From assembly GCA_964017235.1 (NCBI GenBank), contig OZ024936.1:58331028-58395027 (forward strand): DNA of 64,000 nt, in the 5' to 3' direction. A model generated the notes under the pieces. The model saw nothing but the letters and a program-made list of their open reading frames with translations, was not told the origin of the DNA and made no database searches. Made by a program: the position numbers and the translations under genes. The DNA is from Sabellastarte sp. h YS-2021. Lineage: Eukaryota; Annelida; Polychaeta; Sabellida; Sabellidae. Shown here piece by piece: positions 12,940-28,000 of the stretch; positions within the stretch are counted from its first letter, which is position 1; each line of letters begins with the position of its first letter.

Positions 12940-15900
12940 TTGAGATTACATCTGGTATACCAGTGGTGTCATATGTGTCATACAGGGTTGAGGAGAGTGA
13001 AAATACAGCCTCAGATGGCTGTATCAGGAAGTGCTGATATATTCTCAATTAAGGTAGATTCAAGGTTGAAAACCATATTGATTCACACAGGAGTCGCCAC
13101 TGAAATGAATTTTAGTAGTGTGTTCCTTCAGAAATACACATGTAGCCCAAAGTACAGGTTCAGGGAGTGTAGTTGGCCAGAGATGCATACAATGCCAGAT
13201 CAGCCCAAACCACCCCTTAAAGTTGGTCAATCTGGCTGAGATTTTCACAGGAAACTCAGTTTATATCAGAGAATGAATTTGTATTAGGCTGACCCACTCG
13301 AGGGCCACATTAAAAATTTCAATTTCCGGGGTGTGGGGGGCCCCATGCCACCCCTCAGGTAGGAAATTTCAAGTATATCCTAATATTGCCAATCTGAAGC
13401 CCAAATTTAATTTTATGCCTATTTTAACAAATAATGAGGATATTTTAGGCGCATTTTGAGCATTACATGTCTGATCAGAAATTATTTTACCAAAATATTG
13501 TTCTAAATATAGCCTAAAATAGATGTAAATCAGCCCAAACCAGTACCAAATGTTGGTCTATAAGTCTGAAATTTGGCCCAAAAATCACTTGCCACATACT
13601 AAATCTGACTGTATAGGTTTTGAGATTACATCTGGTATACCAGTGGTGTCATATGTGTCATACAGGGTTGAGGAGAGTGAAAATACAGCCTCAGATGGCT
13701 GTATCAGGAAGTGCTGATATATTCTCAATTAAGGTAGATTCAAGGTTGAAAACCATATTGATTCACACAGGAGTCGCCACTGAAATGAATTTTAGTAGTG
13801 TGTTCCTTCAGAAATACACATGTAGCCCAAAGTACAGGTTCAGGGAGTGTAGTTGGCGAGAGATGCATACAATGCCAGATCAGCCCAAACCACCCCTTAA
13901 AGTTGGTCAATCTGGCTGAGATTGAATTTGTATTAGGCTGACCCACTCGAGGGCCACATTAAAAATTTCAATTTCCGGGGTGTGCGGGGGCCCCATGCCA
14001 CCCCTCAGGTAGGAAATTTCAAGTATATCCTAATATTGCCAATCTGAAGCCCAAATTTAATTTTATGCCTATTTTAATAAATAATGAGGATATTTTAGGC
14101 GCATTTTGAGCATTACATGTCTGATCAGAAATTATTTTACCAAAATATTGTTCTAAATATAGCCTAAAATAGATGTAAATCAGCCCAAACCAGTACCAAA
14201 TGTTGGTCTATAAGTCTGAAATTTGGCCCAAAAATCACTTGCCACATACTAAATCTGACTGTATAGGTTTTGAGATTACATCTGGTATACCAGTGGTGTC
14301 ATATGTGTCATACAGGGTTGAGGAGAGTGAAAATACAGCCTCAGATGGCTGTATCAGGAAGTGCTGATATATTCTCAATTAAGGTAGATTCAAGGTTGAA
14401 AACCATATTGATTCACACAGGAGTCGCCACTGAAATGAATTTTAGTAGTGTGTTCCTTCAGAAATACACATGTAGCCCAAAGTACAGGTTCAGGGAGTGT
14501 AGTTGGCGAGAGATGCATACAATGCCAGATCAGCCCAAACCACCCCTTAAAGTTGGTCAATCTGGCTGAGATTTTCACAGGAAACTCAGTTTATATCAGA
14601 GAATGAATTTGTATTAGGCTGACCCACTCGAGGGCCACATTAAAAATTTCAATTTCCGGGGTGTGGGGGGGCCCCATGCCACCCCTCAGGTAGGAAATTT
14701 CAAGTATATCCTAATATTGCCAATCTGAAGCCCAAATTTAATTTTATGCCTATTTTAATAAATAATGAGGATATTTTAGGCGCATTTTGAGCATTACATG
14801 TCTGATCAGAAATTATTTTACCAAAATATTGTTCTAAATATAGCCTAAAATAGATGTAAATCAGCCCAAACCAGTACCAAATGTTGGTCTATAAGTCTGA
14901 AATTTGGCCCAAAAATCACTTGCCACATACTAAATCTGACTGTATAGGTTTTGAGATTACATCTGGTATACCAGTGGTGTCATATGTGTCATACAGGGTT
15001 GAGGAGAGTGAAAATACAGCCTCAGATGGCTGTATCAGGAAGTGCTGATATATTCTCAATTAAGGTAGATTCAAGGTTGAAAACCATATTGATTCACACA
15101 GGAGTCGCCACTGAAATGAATTTTAGTAGTGTGTTCCTTCAGAAATACACATGTAACCCAAAGTACAGGTTCAGGGAGTGTAGTTGGCGAGAGATGCATA
15201 CAATGCCAGATCAGCCCAAACCACCCCTTAAAGTTGGTCAATCTGGCTGAGATTTTCACAGGAAACTCAGTTTATATCAGAGAATGAAAATTTGTATTAG
15301 GCTGACCCACTCGAGGGCCACATTAAAAATTTCAATTTCCGGGGTGTGGGGGGGCCCCATGCCACCCCTCAGGTAGGAAATTTCAAGTATATCCTAATAT
15401 TGCCAATCTGAAGCCCAAATTTAATTTTATGCCTATTTTAATAAATAATGAGGATATTTTAGGCGCATTTTGAGCATTACATGTCTGATCAGAAATTATT
15501 TTACCAAAATATTGTTCTAAATATAGCCTAAAATAGATGTAAATCAGCCCAAACCAGTACCAAATGTTGGTCTATAAGTCTGAAATTTGGCCCAAAAATC
15601 ACTTGCCACATACTAAATCTGACTGTATAGGTTTTGAGATTACATCTGGTATACCAGTGGTGTCATATGTGTCATACAGGGTTGAGGAGAGTGAAAATAC
15701 AGCCTCAGATGGCTGTATCAGGAAGTGCTGATATATTCTCAATTAAGGTAGATTCAAGGTTGAAAACCATATTGATTCACACAGGAGTCGCCACTGAAAT
15801 GAATTTTAGTAGTGTGTTCCTTCAGAAATACACATGTAGCCCAAAGTACAGGTTCAGGGAGTGTAGTTGGCGAGAGATGCATACAATGCCAGATCAGCCC

Positions 15901-18900
15901 AAACCACCCCTTAAAGTTGGTCAATCTGGCTGAGATTTTCACAGGAAACTCAGTTTATATCAGAGAATGAATTTGTATTAGGCTGACCCACTCGAGGGCC
16001 ACATTAAAAATTTCAATTTCCGGGGTGTGGGGGGCCCCATGCCACCCCTCAGGTAGGAAATTTCAAGTATATCCTAATATTGCCAATCTGAAGCCCAAAT
16101 TTAATTTTATGCCTATTTTAACAAATAATGAGGATATTTTAGGCGCATTTTGAGCATTACATGTCTGATCAGAAATTATTTTACCAAAATATTGTTCTAA
16201 ATATAGCCTAAAATAGATGTAAATCAGCCCAAACCAGTACCAAATGTTGGTCTATAAGTCTGAAATTTGGCCCAAAAATCACTTGCCACATACTAAATCT
16301 GACTGTATAGGTTTTGAGATTACATCTGGTATACCAGTGGTGTCATATGTGTCATACAGGGTTGAGGAGAGTGAAAATACAGCCTCAGATGGCTGTATCA
16401 GGAAGTGCTGATATATTCTCAATTAAGGTAGATTCAAGGTTGAAAACCATATTGATTCACACAGGAGTCGCCACTGAAATGAATTTTAGTAGTGTGTTCC
16501 TTCAGAAATACACATGTAGCCCAAAGTACAGGTTCAGGGAGTGTAGTTGGCGAGAGATGCATACAATGCCAGATCAGCCCAAACCACCCCTTAAAGTTGG
16601 TCAATCTGGCTGAGATTGAATTTGTATTAGGCTGACCCACTCGAGGGCCACATTAAAAATTTCAATTTCCGGGGTGTGCGGGGGCCCCATGCCACCCCTC
16701 AGGTAGGAAATTTCAAGTATATCCTAATATTGCCAATCTGAAGCCCAAATTTAATTTTATGCCTATTTTAATAAATAATGAGGATATTTTAGGCGCATTT
16801 TGAGCATTACATGTCTGATCAGAAATTATTTTACCAAAATATTGTTCTAAATATAGCCTAAAATAGATGTAAATCAGCCCAAACCAGTACCAAATGTTGG
16901 TCTATAAGTCTGAAATTTGGCCCAAAAATCACTTGCCACATACTAAATCTGACTGTATAGGTTTTGAGATTACATCTGGTATACCAGTGGTGTCATATGT
17001 GTCATACAGGGTTGAGGAGAGTGAAAATACAGCCTCAGATGGCTGTATCAGGAAGTGCTGATATATTCTCAATTAAGGTAGATTCAAGGTTGAAAACCAT
17101 ATTGATTCACACAGGAGTCGCCACTGAAATGAATTTTAGTAGTGTGTTCCTTCAGAAATACACATGTAGCCCAAAGTACAGGTTCAGGGAGTGTAGTTGG
17201 CGAGAGATGCATACAATGCCAGATCAGCCCAAACCACCCCTTAAAGTTGGTCAATCTGGCTGAGATTTTCACAGGAAACTCAGTTTATATCAGAGAATGA
17301 ATTTGTATTAGGCTGACCCACTCGAGGGCCACATTAAAAATTTCAATTTCCGGGGTGTGGGGGGGCCCCATGCCACCCCTCAGGTAGGAAATTTCAAGTA
17401 TATCCTAATATTGCCAATCTGAAGCCCAAATTTAATTTTATGCCTATTTTAATAAATAATGAGGATATTTTAGGCGCATTTTGAGCATTACATGTCTGAT
17501 CAGAAATTATTTTACCAAAATATTGTTCTAAATATAGCCTAAAATAGATGTAAATCAGCCCAAACCAGTACCAAATGTTGGTCTATAAGTCTGAAATTTG
17601 GCCCAAAAATCACTTGCCACATACTAAATCTGACTGTATAGGTTTTGAGATTACATCTGGTATACCAGTGGTGTCATATGTGTCATACAGGGTTGAGGAG
17701 AGTGAAAATACAGCCTCAGATGGCTGTATCAGGAAGTGCTGATATATTCTCAATTAAGGTAGATTCAAGGTTGAAAACCATATTGATTCACACAGGAGTC
17801 GCCACTGAAATGAATTTTAGTAGTGTGTTCCTTCAGAAATACACATGTAGCCCAAAGTACAGGTTCAGGGAGTGTAGTTGGCGAGAGATGCATACAATGC
17901 CAGATCAGCCCAAACCACCCCTTAAAGTTGGTCAATCTGGCTGAGATTTTCACAGGAAACTCAGTTTATATCAGAGAATGAATTTGTATTAGGCTGACCC
18001 ACTCGAGGGCCACATTAAAAATTTCAATTTCCGGGGTGTGGGGGGGCCCCATGCCACCCCTCAGGTAGGAAATTTCAAGTATATCCTAATATTGCCAATC
18101 TGAAGCCCAAATTTAATTTTATGCCTATTTTAATAAATAATGAGGATATTTTAGGCGCATTTTGAGCATTACATGTCTGATCAGAAATTATTTTACCAAA
18201 ATATTGTTCTAAATATAGCCTAAAATAGATGTAAATCAGCCCAAACCAGTACCAAATGTTGGTCTATAAGTCTGAAATTTGGCCCAAAAATCACTTGCCA
18301 CATACTAAATCTGACTGTATAGGTTTTGAGATTACATCTGGTATACCAGTGGTGTCATATGTGTCATACAGGGTTGAGGAGAGTGAAAATACAGCCTCAG
18401 ATGGCTGTATCAGGAAGTGCTGATATATTCTCAATTAAGGTAGATTCAAGGTTGAAAACCATATTGATTCACACAGGAGTCGCCACTGAAATGAATTTTA
18501 GTAGTGTGTTCCTTCAGAAATACACATGTAACCCAAAGTACAGGTTCAGGGAGTGTAGTTGGCGAGAGATGCATACAATGCCAGATCAGCCCAAACCACC
18601 CCTTAAAGTTGGTCAATCTGGCTGAGATTTTCACAGGAAACTCAGTTTATATCAGAGAATGAAAATTTGTATTAGGCTGACCCACTCGAGGGCCACATTA
18701 AAAATTTCAATTTCCGGGGTGTGGGGGGGCCCCATGCCACCCCTCAGGTAGGAAATTTCAAGTATATCCTAATATTGCCAATCTGAAGCCCAAATTTAAT
18801 TTTATGCCTATTTTAATAAATAATGAGGATATTTTAGGCGCATTTTGAGCATTACATGTCTGATCAGAAATTATTTTACCAAAATATTGTTCTAAATATA

Positions 18901-19008
18901 GCCTAAAATAGATGTAAATCAGCCCAAACCAGTACCAAATGTTGGTCTATAAGTCTGAAATTTGGCCCAAAAATCACTTGCCACATACTAAATCTGACTG
19001 TATAGGTT
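12940..19008 (+). repeat. Higher-order block: four monomers duplicated as five
   Basis: Monomers at 12940, 13620, 14270 and 14951 are repeated as 15634, 16314, 16964/17645 and 18326. The first of each set carries a T-to-C change giving TTTTAACAAATAATG (about 13427 and 16121). The second carries an identical 31-bp deletion joining GAGATT to GAATTTG (13924 and 16617) plus GTGTGCGGGGG. The last carries G-to-A at 15156 and 18531 and an extra AA in GAATGAAAATTTG. The first two marker types are 2694 bp apart and the last is 3375 bp (2694+681) apart. So a four-monomer block was duplicated, and one plain monomer was then gained in the second copy (or lost from the first). Confidence 0.9.
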
Positions 19009-22000
19009 TTGAGATTACATCTGGTATACCAGTGGTGTCATATGTGTCATACAGGGTTGAGGAGAGTGAAAATACAGCCTCAGATGGCTGTATCAGGAAG
19101 TGCTGATATATTCTCAATTAAGGTAGATTCAAGGTTGAAAACCATATTGATTCACACAGGAGTCGCCACTGAAATGAATTTTAGTAGTGTGTTCCTTCAG
19201 AAATACACATGTAGCCCAAAGTACAGGTTCAGGGAGTGTAGTTGGCGAGAGATGCATACAATGCCAGATCAGCCCAAACCACCCCTTAAAGTTGGTCAAT
19301 CTGGCTGAGATTTTCACAGGAAACTCAGTTTATATCAGAGAATGAATTTGTATTAGGCTGACCCACTCGAGGGCCACATTAAAAATTTCAATTTCCGGGG
19401 TGTGGGGGGGCCCCATGCCACCCCTCAGGTAGGAAATTTCAAGTATATCCTAATATTGCCAATCTGAAGCCCAAATTTAATTTTATGCCTATTTTAATAA
19501 ATAATGAGGATATTTTAGGCGCATTTTGAGCATTACATGTCTGATCAGAAATTATTTTACCAAAATATTGTTCTAAATATAGCCTAAAATAGATGTAAAT
19601 CAGCCCAAACCAGTACCAAATGTTGGTCTATAAGTCTGAAATTTGGCCCAAAAATCACTTGCCACATACTAAATCTGACTGTATAGGTTTTGAGATTACA
19701 TCTGGTATACCAGTGGTGTCATATGTGTCATACAGGGTTGAGGAGAGTGAAAATACAGCCTCAGATGGCTGTATCAGGAAGTGCTGATATATTCTCAATT
19801 AAGGTAGATTCAAGGTTGAAAACCATATTGATTCACACAGGAGTCGCCACTGAAATGAATTTTAGTAGTGTGTTCCTTCAGAAATACACATGTAGCCCAA
19901 AGTACAGGTTCAGGGAGTGTAGTTGGCGAGAGATGCATACAATGCCAGATCAGCCCAAACCACCCCTTAAAGTTGGTCAATCTGGCTGAGATTTTCACAG
20001 GAAACTCAGTTTATATCAGAGAATGAATTTGTATTAGGCTGACCCACTCGAGGGCCACATTAAAAATTTCAATTTCCGGGGTGTGGGGGGGCCCCATGCC
20101 ACCCCTCAGGTAGGAAATTTCAAGTATATCCTAATATTGCCAATCTGAAGCCCAAATTTAATTTTATGCCTATTTTAATAAATAATGAGGATATTTTAGG
20201 CGCATTTTGAGCATTACATGTCTGATCAGAAATTATTTTACCAAAATATTGTTCTAAATATAGCCTAAAATAGATGTAAATCAGCCCAAACCAGTACCAA
20301 ATGTTGGTCTATAAGTCTGAAATTTGGCCCAAAAATCACTTGCCACATACTAAATCTGACTGTATAGGTTTTGAGATTACATCTGGTATACCAGTGGTGT
20401 CATATGTGTCATACAGGGTTGAGGAGAGTGAAAATACAGCCTCAGATGGCTGTATCAGGAAGTGCTGATATATTCTCAATTAAGGTAGATTCAAGGTTGA
20501 AAACCATATTGATTCACACAGGAGTCGCCACTGAAATGAATTTTAGTAGTGTGTTCCTTGAGAAATACACATGTAGCCCAAAGTACAGGTTCAGGGAGTG
20601 TAGTTGGCGAGAGATGCATACAATGCCAGATCAGCCCAAACCACCCCTTAAAGTTGGTCAATCTGGCTGAGATTTTCACAGGAAACTCAGTTTATATCAG
20701 AGAATGAATTTGTATTAGGCTGACCCACTCGAGGGCCACATTAAAAATTTCAATTTCCGGGGTGTGGGGGGGGCCCCATGCCACCCCTCAGGTAGGAAAT
20801 TTCAAGTATATCCTAATATTGCCAATCTGAAGCCCAAATTTAATTTTATGCCTATTTTAATAAATAATGAGGATATTTTAGGCGCATTTTGAGCATTACA
20901 TGTCTGATCAGAAATTATTTTACCAAAATATTGTTCTAAATATAGCCTAAAATAGATGTAAATCAGCCCAAACCAGTACCAAATGTTGGTCTATAAGTCT
21001 GAAATTTGGCCCAAAAATCACTTGCCACATACTAAATCTGACTGTATAGGTTTTGAGATTACATCTGGTATACCAGTGGTGTCATATGTGTCATACAGGG
21101 TTGAGGAGAGTGAAAATACAGCCTCAGATGGCTGTATCAGGAAGTGCTGATATATTCTCAATTAAGGTAGATTCAAGGTTGAAAACCATATTGATTCACA
21201 CAGGAGTCGCCACTGAAATGAATTTTAGTAGTGTGTTCCTTCAGAAATACACATGTAGCCCAAAGTACAGGTTCAGGGAGTGTAGTTGGCGAGAGATGCA
21301 TACAATGCCAGATCAGCCCAAACCACCCCTTAAAGTTGGTCAATCTGGCTGAGATTTTCACAGGAAACTCAGTTTATATCAGAGAATGAATTTGTATTAG
21401 GCTGACCCACTCGAGGGCCACATTAAAAATTTCAATTTCCGGGGTGTGGGGGGGGCCCCATGCCACCCCTCAGGTAGGAAATTTCAAGTATATCCTAATA
21501 TTGCCAATCTGAAGCCCAAATTTAATTTTATGCCTATTTTAATAAATAATGAGGATATTTTAGGCGCATTTTGAGCATTACATGTCTGATCAGAAATTAT
21601 TTTACCAAAATATTGTTCTAAATATAGCCTAAAATAGATGTAAATCAGCCCAAACCAGTACCAAATGTTGGTCTATAAGTCTGAAATTTGGCCCAAAAAT
21701 CACTTGCCACATACTAAATCTGACTGTATAGGTTTTGAGATTACATCTGGTATACCAGTGGTGTCATATGTGTCATACAGGGTTGAGGAGAGTGAAAATA
21801 CAGCCTCAGATGGCTGTATCAGGAAGTGCTGATATATTCTCAATTAAGGTAGATTCAAGGTTGAAAACCATATTGATTCACACAGGAGTCGCCACTGAAA
21901 TGAATTTTAGTAGTGTGTTCCTTCAGAAATACACATGTAGCCCAAAGTACAGGTTCAGGGAGTGTAGTTGGCGAGAGATGCATACAATGCCAGATCAGCC

Positions 22001-25000
22001 CAAACCACCCCTTAAAGATGGTCAATCTGGCTGAGATTTTCACAGGAAACTCAGTTTATATCAGAGAATGAATTTGTATTAGGCTGACCCACTCGAGGGC
22101 CACATTAAAAATTTCAATTTCCGGGGTGTGGGGGGGGCCCATGCCACCCCCCAGGTAGGAAATTTCAAGTATATCCTAATATTGCCAATCTGAAGCCCAA
22201 ATTTAATTTTATGCCTATTTTAATAAATAATGAGGATATTTTAGGCGCATTTTGAGCATTACATGTCTGATCAGAAATTAATTTACCAAAATATTGTTCT
22301 AAATATAGCCTAAAATAGATGTAAATCAGCCCAAACCAGTACCAAATGTTGGTCTATAAGTCTGAAATTTGGCCCAAAAATCACTTGCCACATACTAAAT
22401 CTGACTGTATAGGTTTTGAGATTACATCTGGTATACCAGTGGTGTCATATGTGTCATACAGGGTTGAGGAGAGTGAAAATACAGCCTCAGATGGCTGTAT
22501 CAGGAAGTGCTGATATATTCTCAATTAAGGTAGATTCAAGGTTGAAAACCATATTGATTCACACAGGAGTCGCCACTGAAATGAATTTTAGTAGTGTGTT
22601 CCTTCAGAAATACACATGTAGCCCAAAGTACAGGTTCAGGGAGTGTAGTTGGCGAGAGATGCATACAATGCCAGATCAGCCCAAACCACCCCTTAAAGTT
22701 GGTCAATCTGGCTGAGATTTTCACAGGAAACTCAGTTTATATCAGAGAATGAATTTGTATTAGGCTGACCCACTCGAGGGCCACATTAAAAATTTCAATT
22801 TCCGGGGTGTGGGGGGGCCCCATGCCACCCCTCAGGTAGGAAATTTCAAGTATATCCTAATATTGCCAATCTGAAGCCCAAATTTAATTTTATGCCTATT
22901 TTAATAAATAATGAGGATATTTTAGGCGCATTTTGAGCATTACATGTCTGATCAGAAATTATTTTACCAAAATATTGTTCTAAATATAGCCTAAAATAGA
23001 TGTAAATCAGCCCAAACCAGTACCAAATGTTGGTCTATAAGTCTGAAATTTGGCCCAAAAATCACTTGCCACATACTAAATCTGACTGTATAGGTTTTGA
23101 GATTACATCTGGTATACCAGTGGTGTCATATGTGTCATACAGGGTTGAGGAGAGTGAAAATACAGCCTCAGATGGCTGTATCAGGAAGTGCTGATATATT
23201 CTCAATTAAGGTAGATTCAAGGTTGAAAACCATATTGATTCACACAGGAGTCGCCACTGAAATGAATTTTAGTAGTGTGTTCCTTCAGAAATACACATGT
23301 AGCCCAAAGTACAGGTTCAGGGAGTGTAGTTGGCGAGAGATGCATACAATGCCAGATCAGCCCAAACCACCCCTTAAAGTTGGTCAATCTGGCTGAGATT
23401 TTCACAGGAAACTCAGTTTATATCAGAGAATGAATTTGTATTAGGCTGACCCACTCGAGGGCCACATTAAAAATTTCAATTTCCGGGGTGTGGGGGGGCC
23501 CCATGCCACCCCTCAGGTAGGAAATTTCAAGTATATCCTAATATTGCCAATCTGAAGCCCAAATTTAATTTTATGCCTATTTTAATAAATAATGAGGATA
23601 TTTTAGGCGCATTTTGAGCATTACATGTCTGATCAGAAATTATTTTACCAAAATATTGTTCTAAATATAGCCTAAAATAGATGTAAATCAGCCCAAACCA
23701 GTACCAAATGTTGGTCTATAAGTCTGAAATTTGGCCCAAAAATCACTTGCCACATACTAAATCTGACTGTATAGGTTTTGAGATTACATCTGGTATACCA
23801 GTGGTGTCATATGTGTCATACAGGGTTGAGGAGAGTGAAAATACAGCCTCAGATGGCTGTATCAGGAAGTGCTGATATATTCTCAATTAAGGTAGATTCA
23901 AGGTTGAAAACCATATTGATTCACACAGGAGTCGCCACTGAAATGAATTTTAGTAGTGTGTTCCTTCAGAAATACACATGTAGCCCAAAGTACAGGTTCA
24001 GGGAGTGTAGTTGGCGAGAGATGCATACAATGCCAGATCAGCCCAAACCACCCCTTAAAGTTGGTCAATCTGGCTGAGATTTTCACAGGAAACTCAGTTT
24101 ATATCAGAGAATGAATTTGTATTAGGCTGACCCACTCGAGGGCCACATTAAAAATTTCAATTTCCGGGGTGTGGGGGGGGGGGGGCCCATGCCACCCCTC
24201 AGGTAGGAAATTTCAAGTATATCCTAATATTGCCAATCTGAAGCCCAAATTTAATTTTATGCCTATTTTAATAAATAATGAGGATATTTTAGGCACATTT
24301 TGAGCATTACATGTCTGATCAGAAATTATTTTACCAAAATATTGTTCTAAATATAGCCTAAAATAGATGTAAATCAGCCCAAACCAGTACCAAATGTTGG
24401 TCTATAATTCTGAAATTTGGCACAAAAATCACTTGCCACATACTAAATCTGACTGTATAGGTTTTGAGATTACATCTGGTATACCAGTGGTGTCATATGT
24501 GTCATACAGGGTTGAGGAGAGTGAAAATACAGCCTCAGATGGCTGTATCAGGAAGTGCTGATATATTCTCAATTAAGGTAGATTCAAGGTTGAAAAGCAT
24601 ATTGATTCACACAGGAGTCGCCACTGAAATGAATTTTAGTAGTGTGTTCCTTCAGAAATACACATGTAGCCCAAAGTACAGGTTCAGGGAGTGTAGTTGG
24701 CGAGAGATGCATACAATGCCAGATCAGCCCAAACCACCCCTTAAAGTTGGTCAATCTGGCTGAGATTTTCACAGGAAACTCAGTTTATATCAGAGAATGA
24801 ATTTGTATTAGGCTGACCCACTCGAGGGCCACATTAAAAATTTCAATTTCCGGGGTGTGGGGGGGCCCCATGCCACCCCTCAGGTAGGAAATTTCAAGTA
24901 TATCCTAATATTGCCAATCTGAAGCCCAAATTTAATTTTATGCCTATTTTAATAAATAATGAGGATATTTTAGGCGCATTTTGAGCATTACATGTCTGAT

Positions 25001-28000
25001 CAGAAATTATTTTACCAAAATATTGTTCTAAATATAGCCTAAAATAGATGTAAATCAGCCCAAACCAGTACCAAATGTTGGTCTATAAGTCTGAAATTTG
25101 GCCCAAAAATCACTTGCCACATACTAAATCTGACTGTATAGGTTTTGAGATTACATCTGGTATACCAGTGGTGTCATATGTGTCATACAGGGTTGAGGAG
25201 AGTGAAAATACAGCCTCAGATGGCTGTATCAGGAAGTGCTGATATATTCTCAATTAAGGTAGATTCAAGGTTGAAAACCATATTGATTCACACAGGAGTC
25301 GCCACTGAAATGAATTTTAGTAGTGTGTTCCTTCAGAAATACACATGTAGCCCAAAGTACAGGTTCAGGGAGTGTAGTTGGCGAGAGATGCATACAATGC
25401 CAGATCAGCCCAAACCACCCCTTAAAGTTGGTCAATCTGGCTGAGATTTTCACAGGAAACTCAGTTTATATCAGAGAATGAATTTGTATTAGGCTGACCC
25501 ACTCGAGGGCCACATTAAAAATTTCAATTTCCGGGGTGTGGGGGGGGGCCCATGCCACCCCTCAGGTAGGAAATTTCAAGTATATCCTAATATTGCCAAT
25601 CTGAAGCCCAAATTTAATTTTATGCCTATTTTAATAAATAATGAGGATATTTTAGGCGCATTTTGAGCATTACATGTCTGATCAGAAATTATTTTACCAA
25701 AATATTGTTCTAAATATAGCCTAAAATAGATGTAAATCAGCCCAAACCAGTACCAAATGTTGGTCTATAAGTCTGAAATTTGGCCCAAAAATCACTTGCC
25801 ACATACTAAATCTGACTGTATAGGTTTTGAGATTACATCTGGTATACCAGTGGTGTCATATGTGTCATACAGGGTTGAGGAGAGTGAAAATACAGCCTCA
25901 GATGGCTGTATCAGGAAGTGCTGATATATTCTCAATTAAGGTAGATTCAAGGTTGAAAACCATATTGATTCACACAGGAGTCGCCACTGAAATGAATTTT
26001 AGTAGTGTGTTCCTTCAGAAATACACATGTAGCCCAAAGTACAGGTTCAGGGAGTGTAGTTGGCGAGAGATGCATACAATGCCAGATCAGCCCAAACCAC
26101 CCCTTAAAGTTGGTCAATCTGGCTGAGATTTTCACAGGAAACTCAGTTTATATCAGAGAATGAATTTGTATTAGGCTGACCCACTCGAGGGCCACATTAA
26201 AAATTTCAATTTCCGGGGTGTGGGGGGGGGCCCCATGCCACCCCTCAGGTAGGAAATTTCAAGTATATCCTAATATTGCCAATCTGAAGCCCAAATTTAA
26301 TTTTATGCCTATTTTAATAAATAATGAGGATATTTTAGGCGCATTTTGAGCATTACATGTCTGATCAGAAATTATTTTACCAAAATGTTGTTCTAAATAT
26401 AGCCTAAAATAGATGTAAATCAGCCCAAACCAGTACCAAATGTTGGTCTATAAGTCTGAAATTTGGCCCAAAAATCACTTGCCACATACTAAATCTGACT
26501 GTATAGGTTTTGAGATTACATCTGGTATACCAGTGGTGTCATATGTGTCATACAGGGTTGAGGAGAGTGAAAATACAGCCTCAGATGGCTGTATCAGGAA
26601 GTGCTGATATATTCTCAATTAAGGTAGATTCAAGGTTGAAAACCATATTGATTCACACAGGAGTCGCCACTGAAATGAATTTTAGTAGTGTGTTCCTTGA
26701 GAAATACACATGTAGCCCAAAGTACAGGTTCAGGGAGTGTAGTTGGCGAGAGATGCATACAATGCCAGATCAGCCCAAACCACCCCTTAAAGTTGGTCAA
26801 TCTGGCTGAGATTTTCACAGGAAACTCAGTTTATATCAGAGAATGAATTTGTATTAGGCTGACCCACTCGAGGGCCACATTAAAAATTTCAATTTCCGGG
26901 GTGTGGGGGGGGCCCCATGCCACCCCTCAGGTAGGAAATTTCAAGTATATCCTAATATTGCCAATCTGAAGCCCAAATTTAATTTTATGCCTATTTTAAT
27001 AAATAATGAGGATATTTTAGGCGCATTTTGAGCATTACATGTCTGATCAGAAATTATTTTACCAAAATATTGTTCTAAATATAGCCTAAAATAGATGTAA
27101 ATCAGCCCAAACCAGTACCAAATGTTGGTCTATAAGTCTGAAATTTGGCCCAAAAATCACTTGCCACATACTAAATCTGACTGTATAGGTTTTGAGATTA
27201 CATCTGGTATACCAGTGGTGTCATATGTGTCATACAGGGTTGAGGAGAGTGAAAATACAGCCTCAGATGGCTGTATCAGGAAGTGCTGATATATTCTCAA
27301 TTAAGGTAGATTCAAGGTTGAAAACCATATTGATTCACACAGGAGTCGCCACTGAAATGAATTTTAGTAGTGTGTTCCTTGAGAAATACACATGTAGCCC
27401 AAAGTACAGGTTCAGGGAGTGTAGTTGGCGAGAGATGCATACAATGCCAGATCAGCCCAAACCACCCCTTAAAGTTGGTCAATCTGGCTGAGATTTTCAC
27501 AGGAAACTCAGTTTATATCAGAGAATGAATTTGTATTAGGCTGACCCACTCGAGGGCCACATTAAAAATTTCAATTTCCGGGGTGTGGGGGGGGCCCCAT
27601 GCCACCCCTCAGGTAGGAAATTTCAAGTATATCCTAATATTGCCAATCTGAAGCCCAAATTTAATTTTATGCCTATTTTAATAAATAATGAGGATATTTT
27701 AGGCGCATTTTGAGCATTACATGTCTGATCAGAAATTATTTTACCAAAATATTGTTCTAAATATAGCCTAAAATAGATGTAAATCAGCCCAAACCAGTAC
27801 CAAATGTTGGTCTATAAGTCTGAAATTTGGCCCAAAAATCACTTGCCACATACTAAATCTGACTGTATAGGTTTTGAGATTACATCTGGTATACCAGTGG
27901 TGTCATATGTGTCATACAGGGTTGAGGAGAGTGAAAATACAGCCTCAGATGGCTGTATCAGGAAGTGCTGATATATTCTCAATTAAGGTAGATTCAAGGT

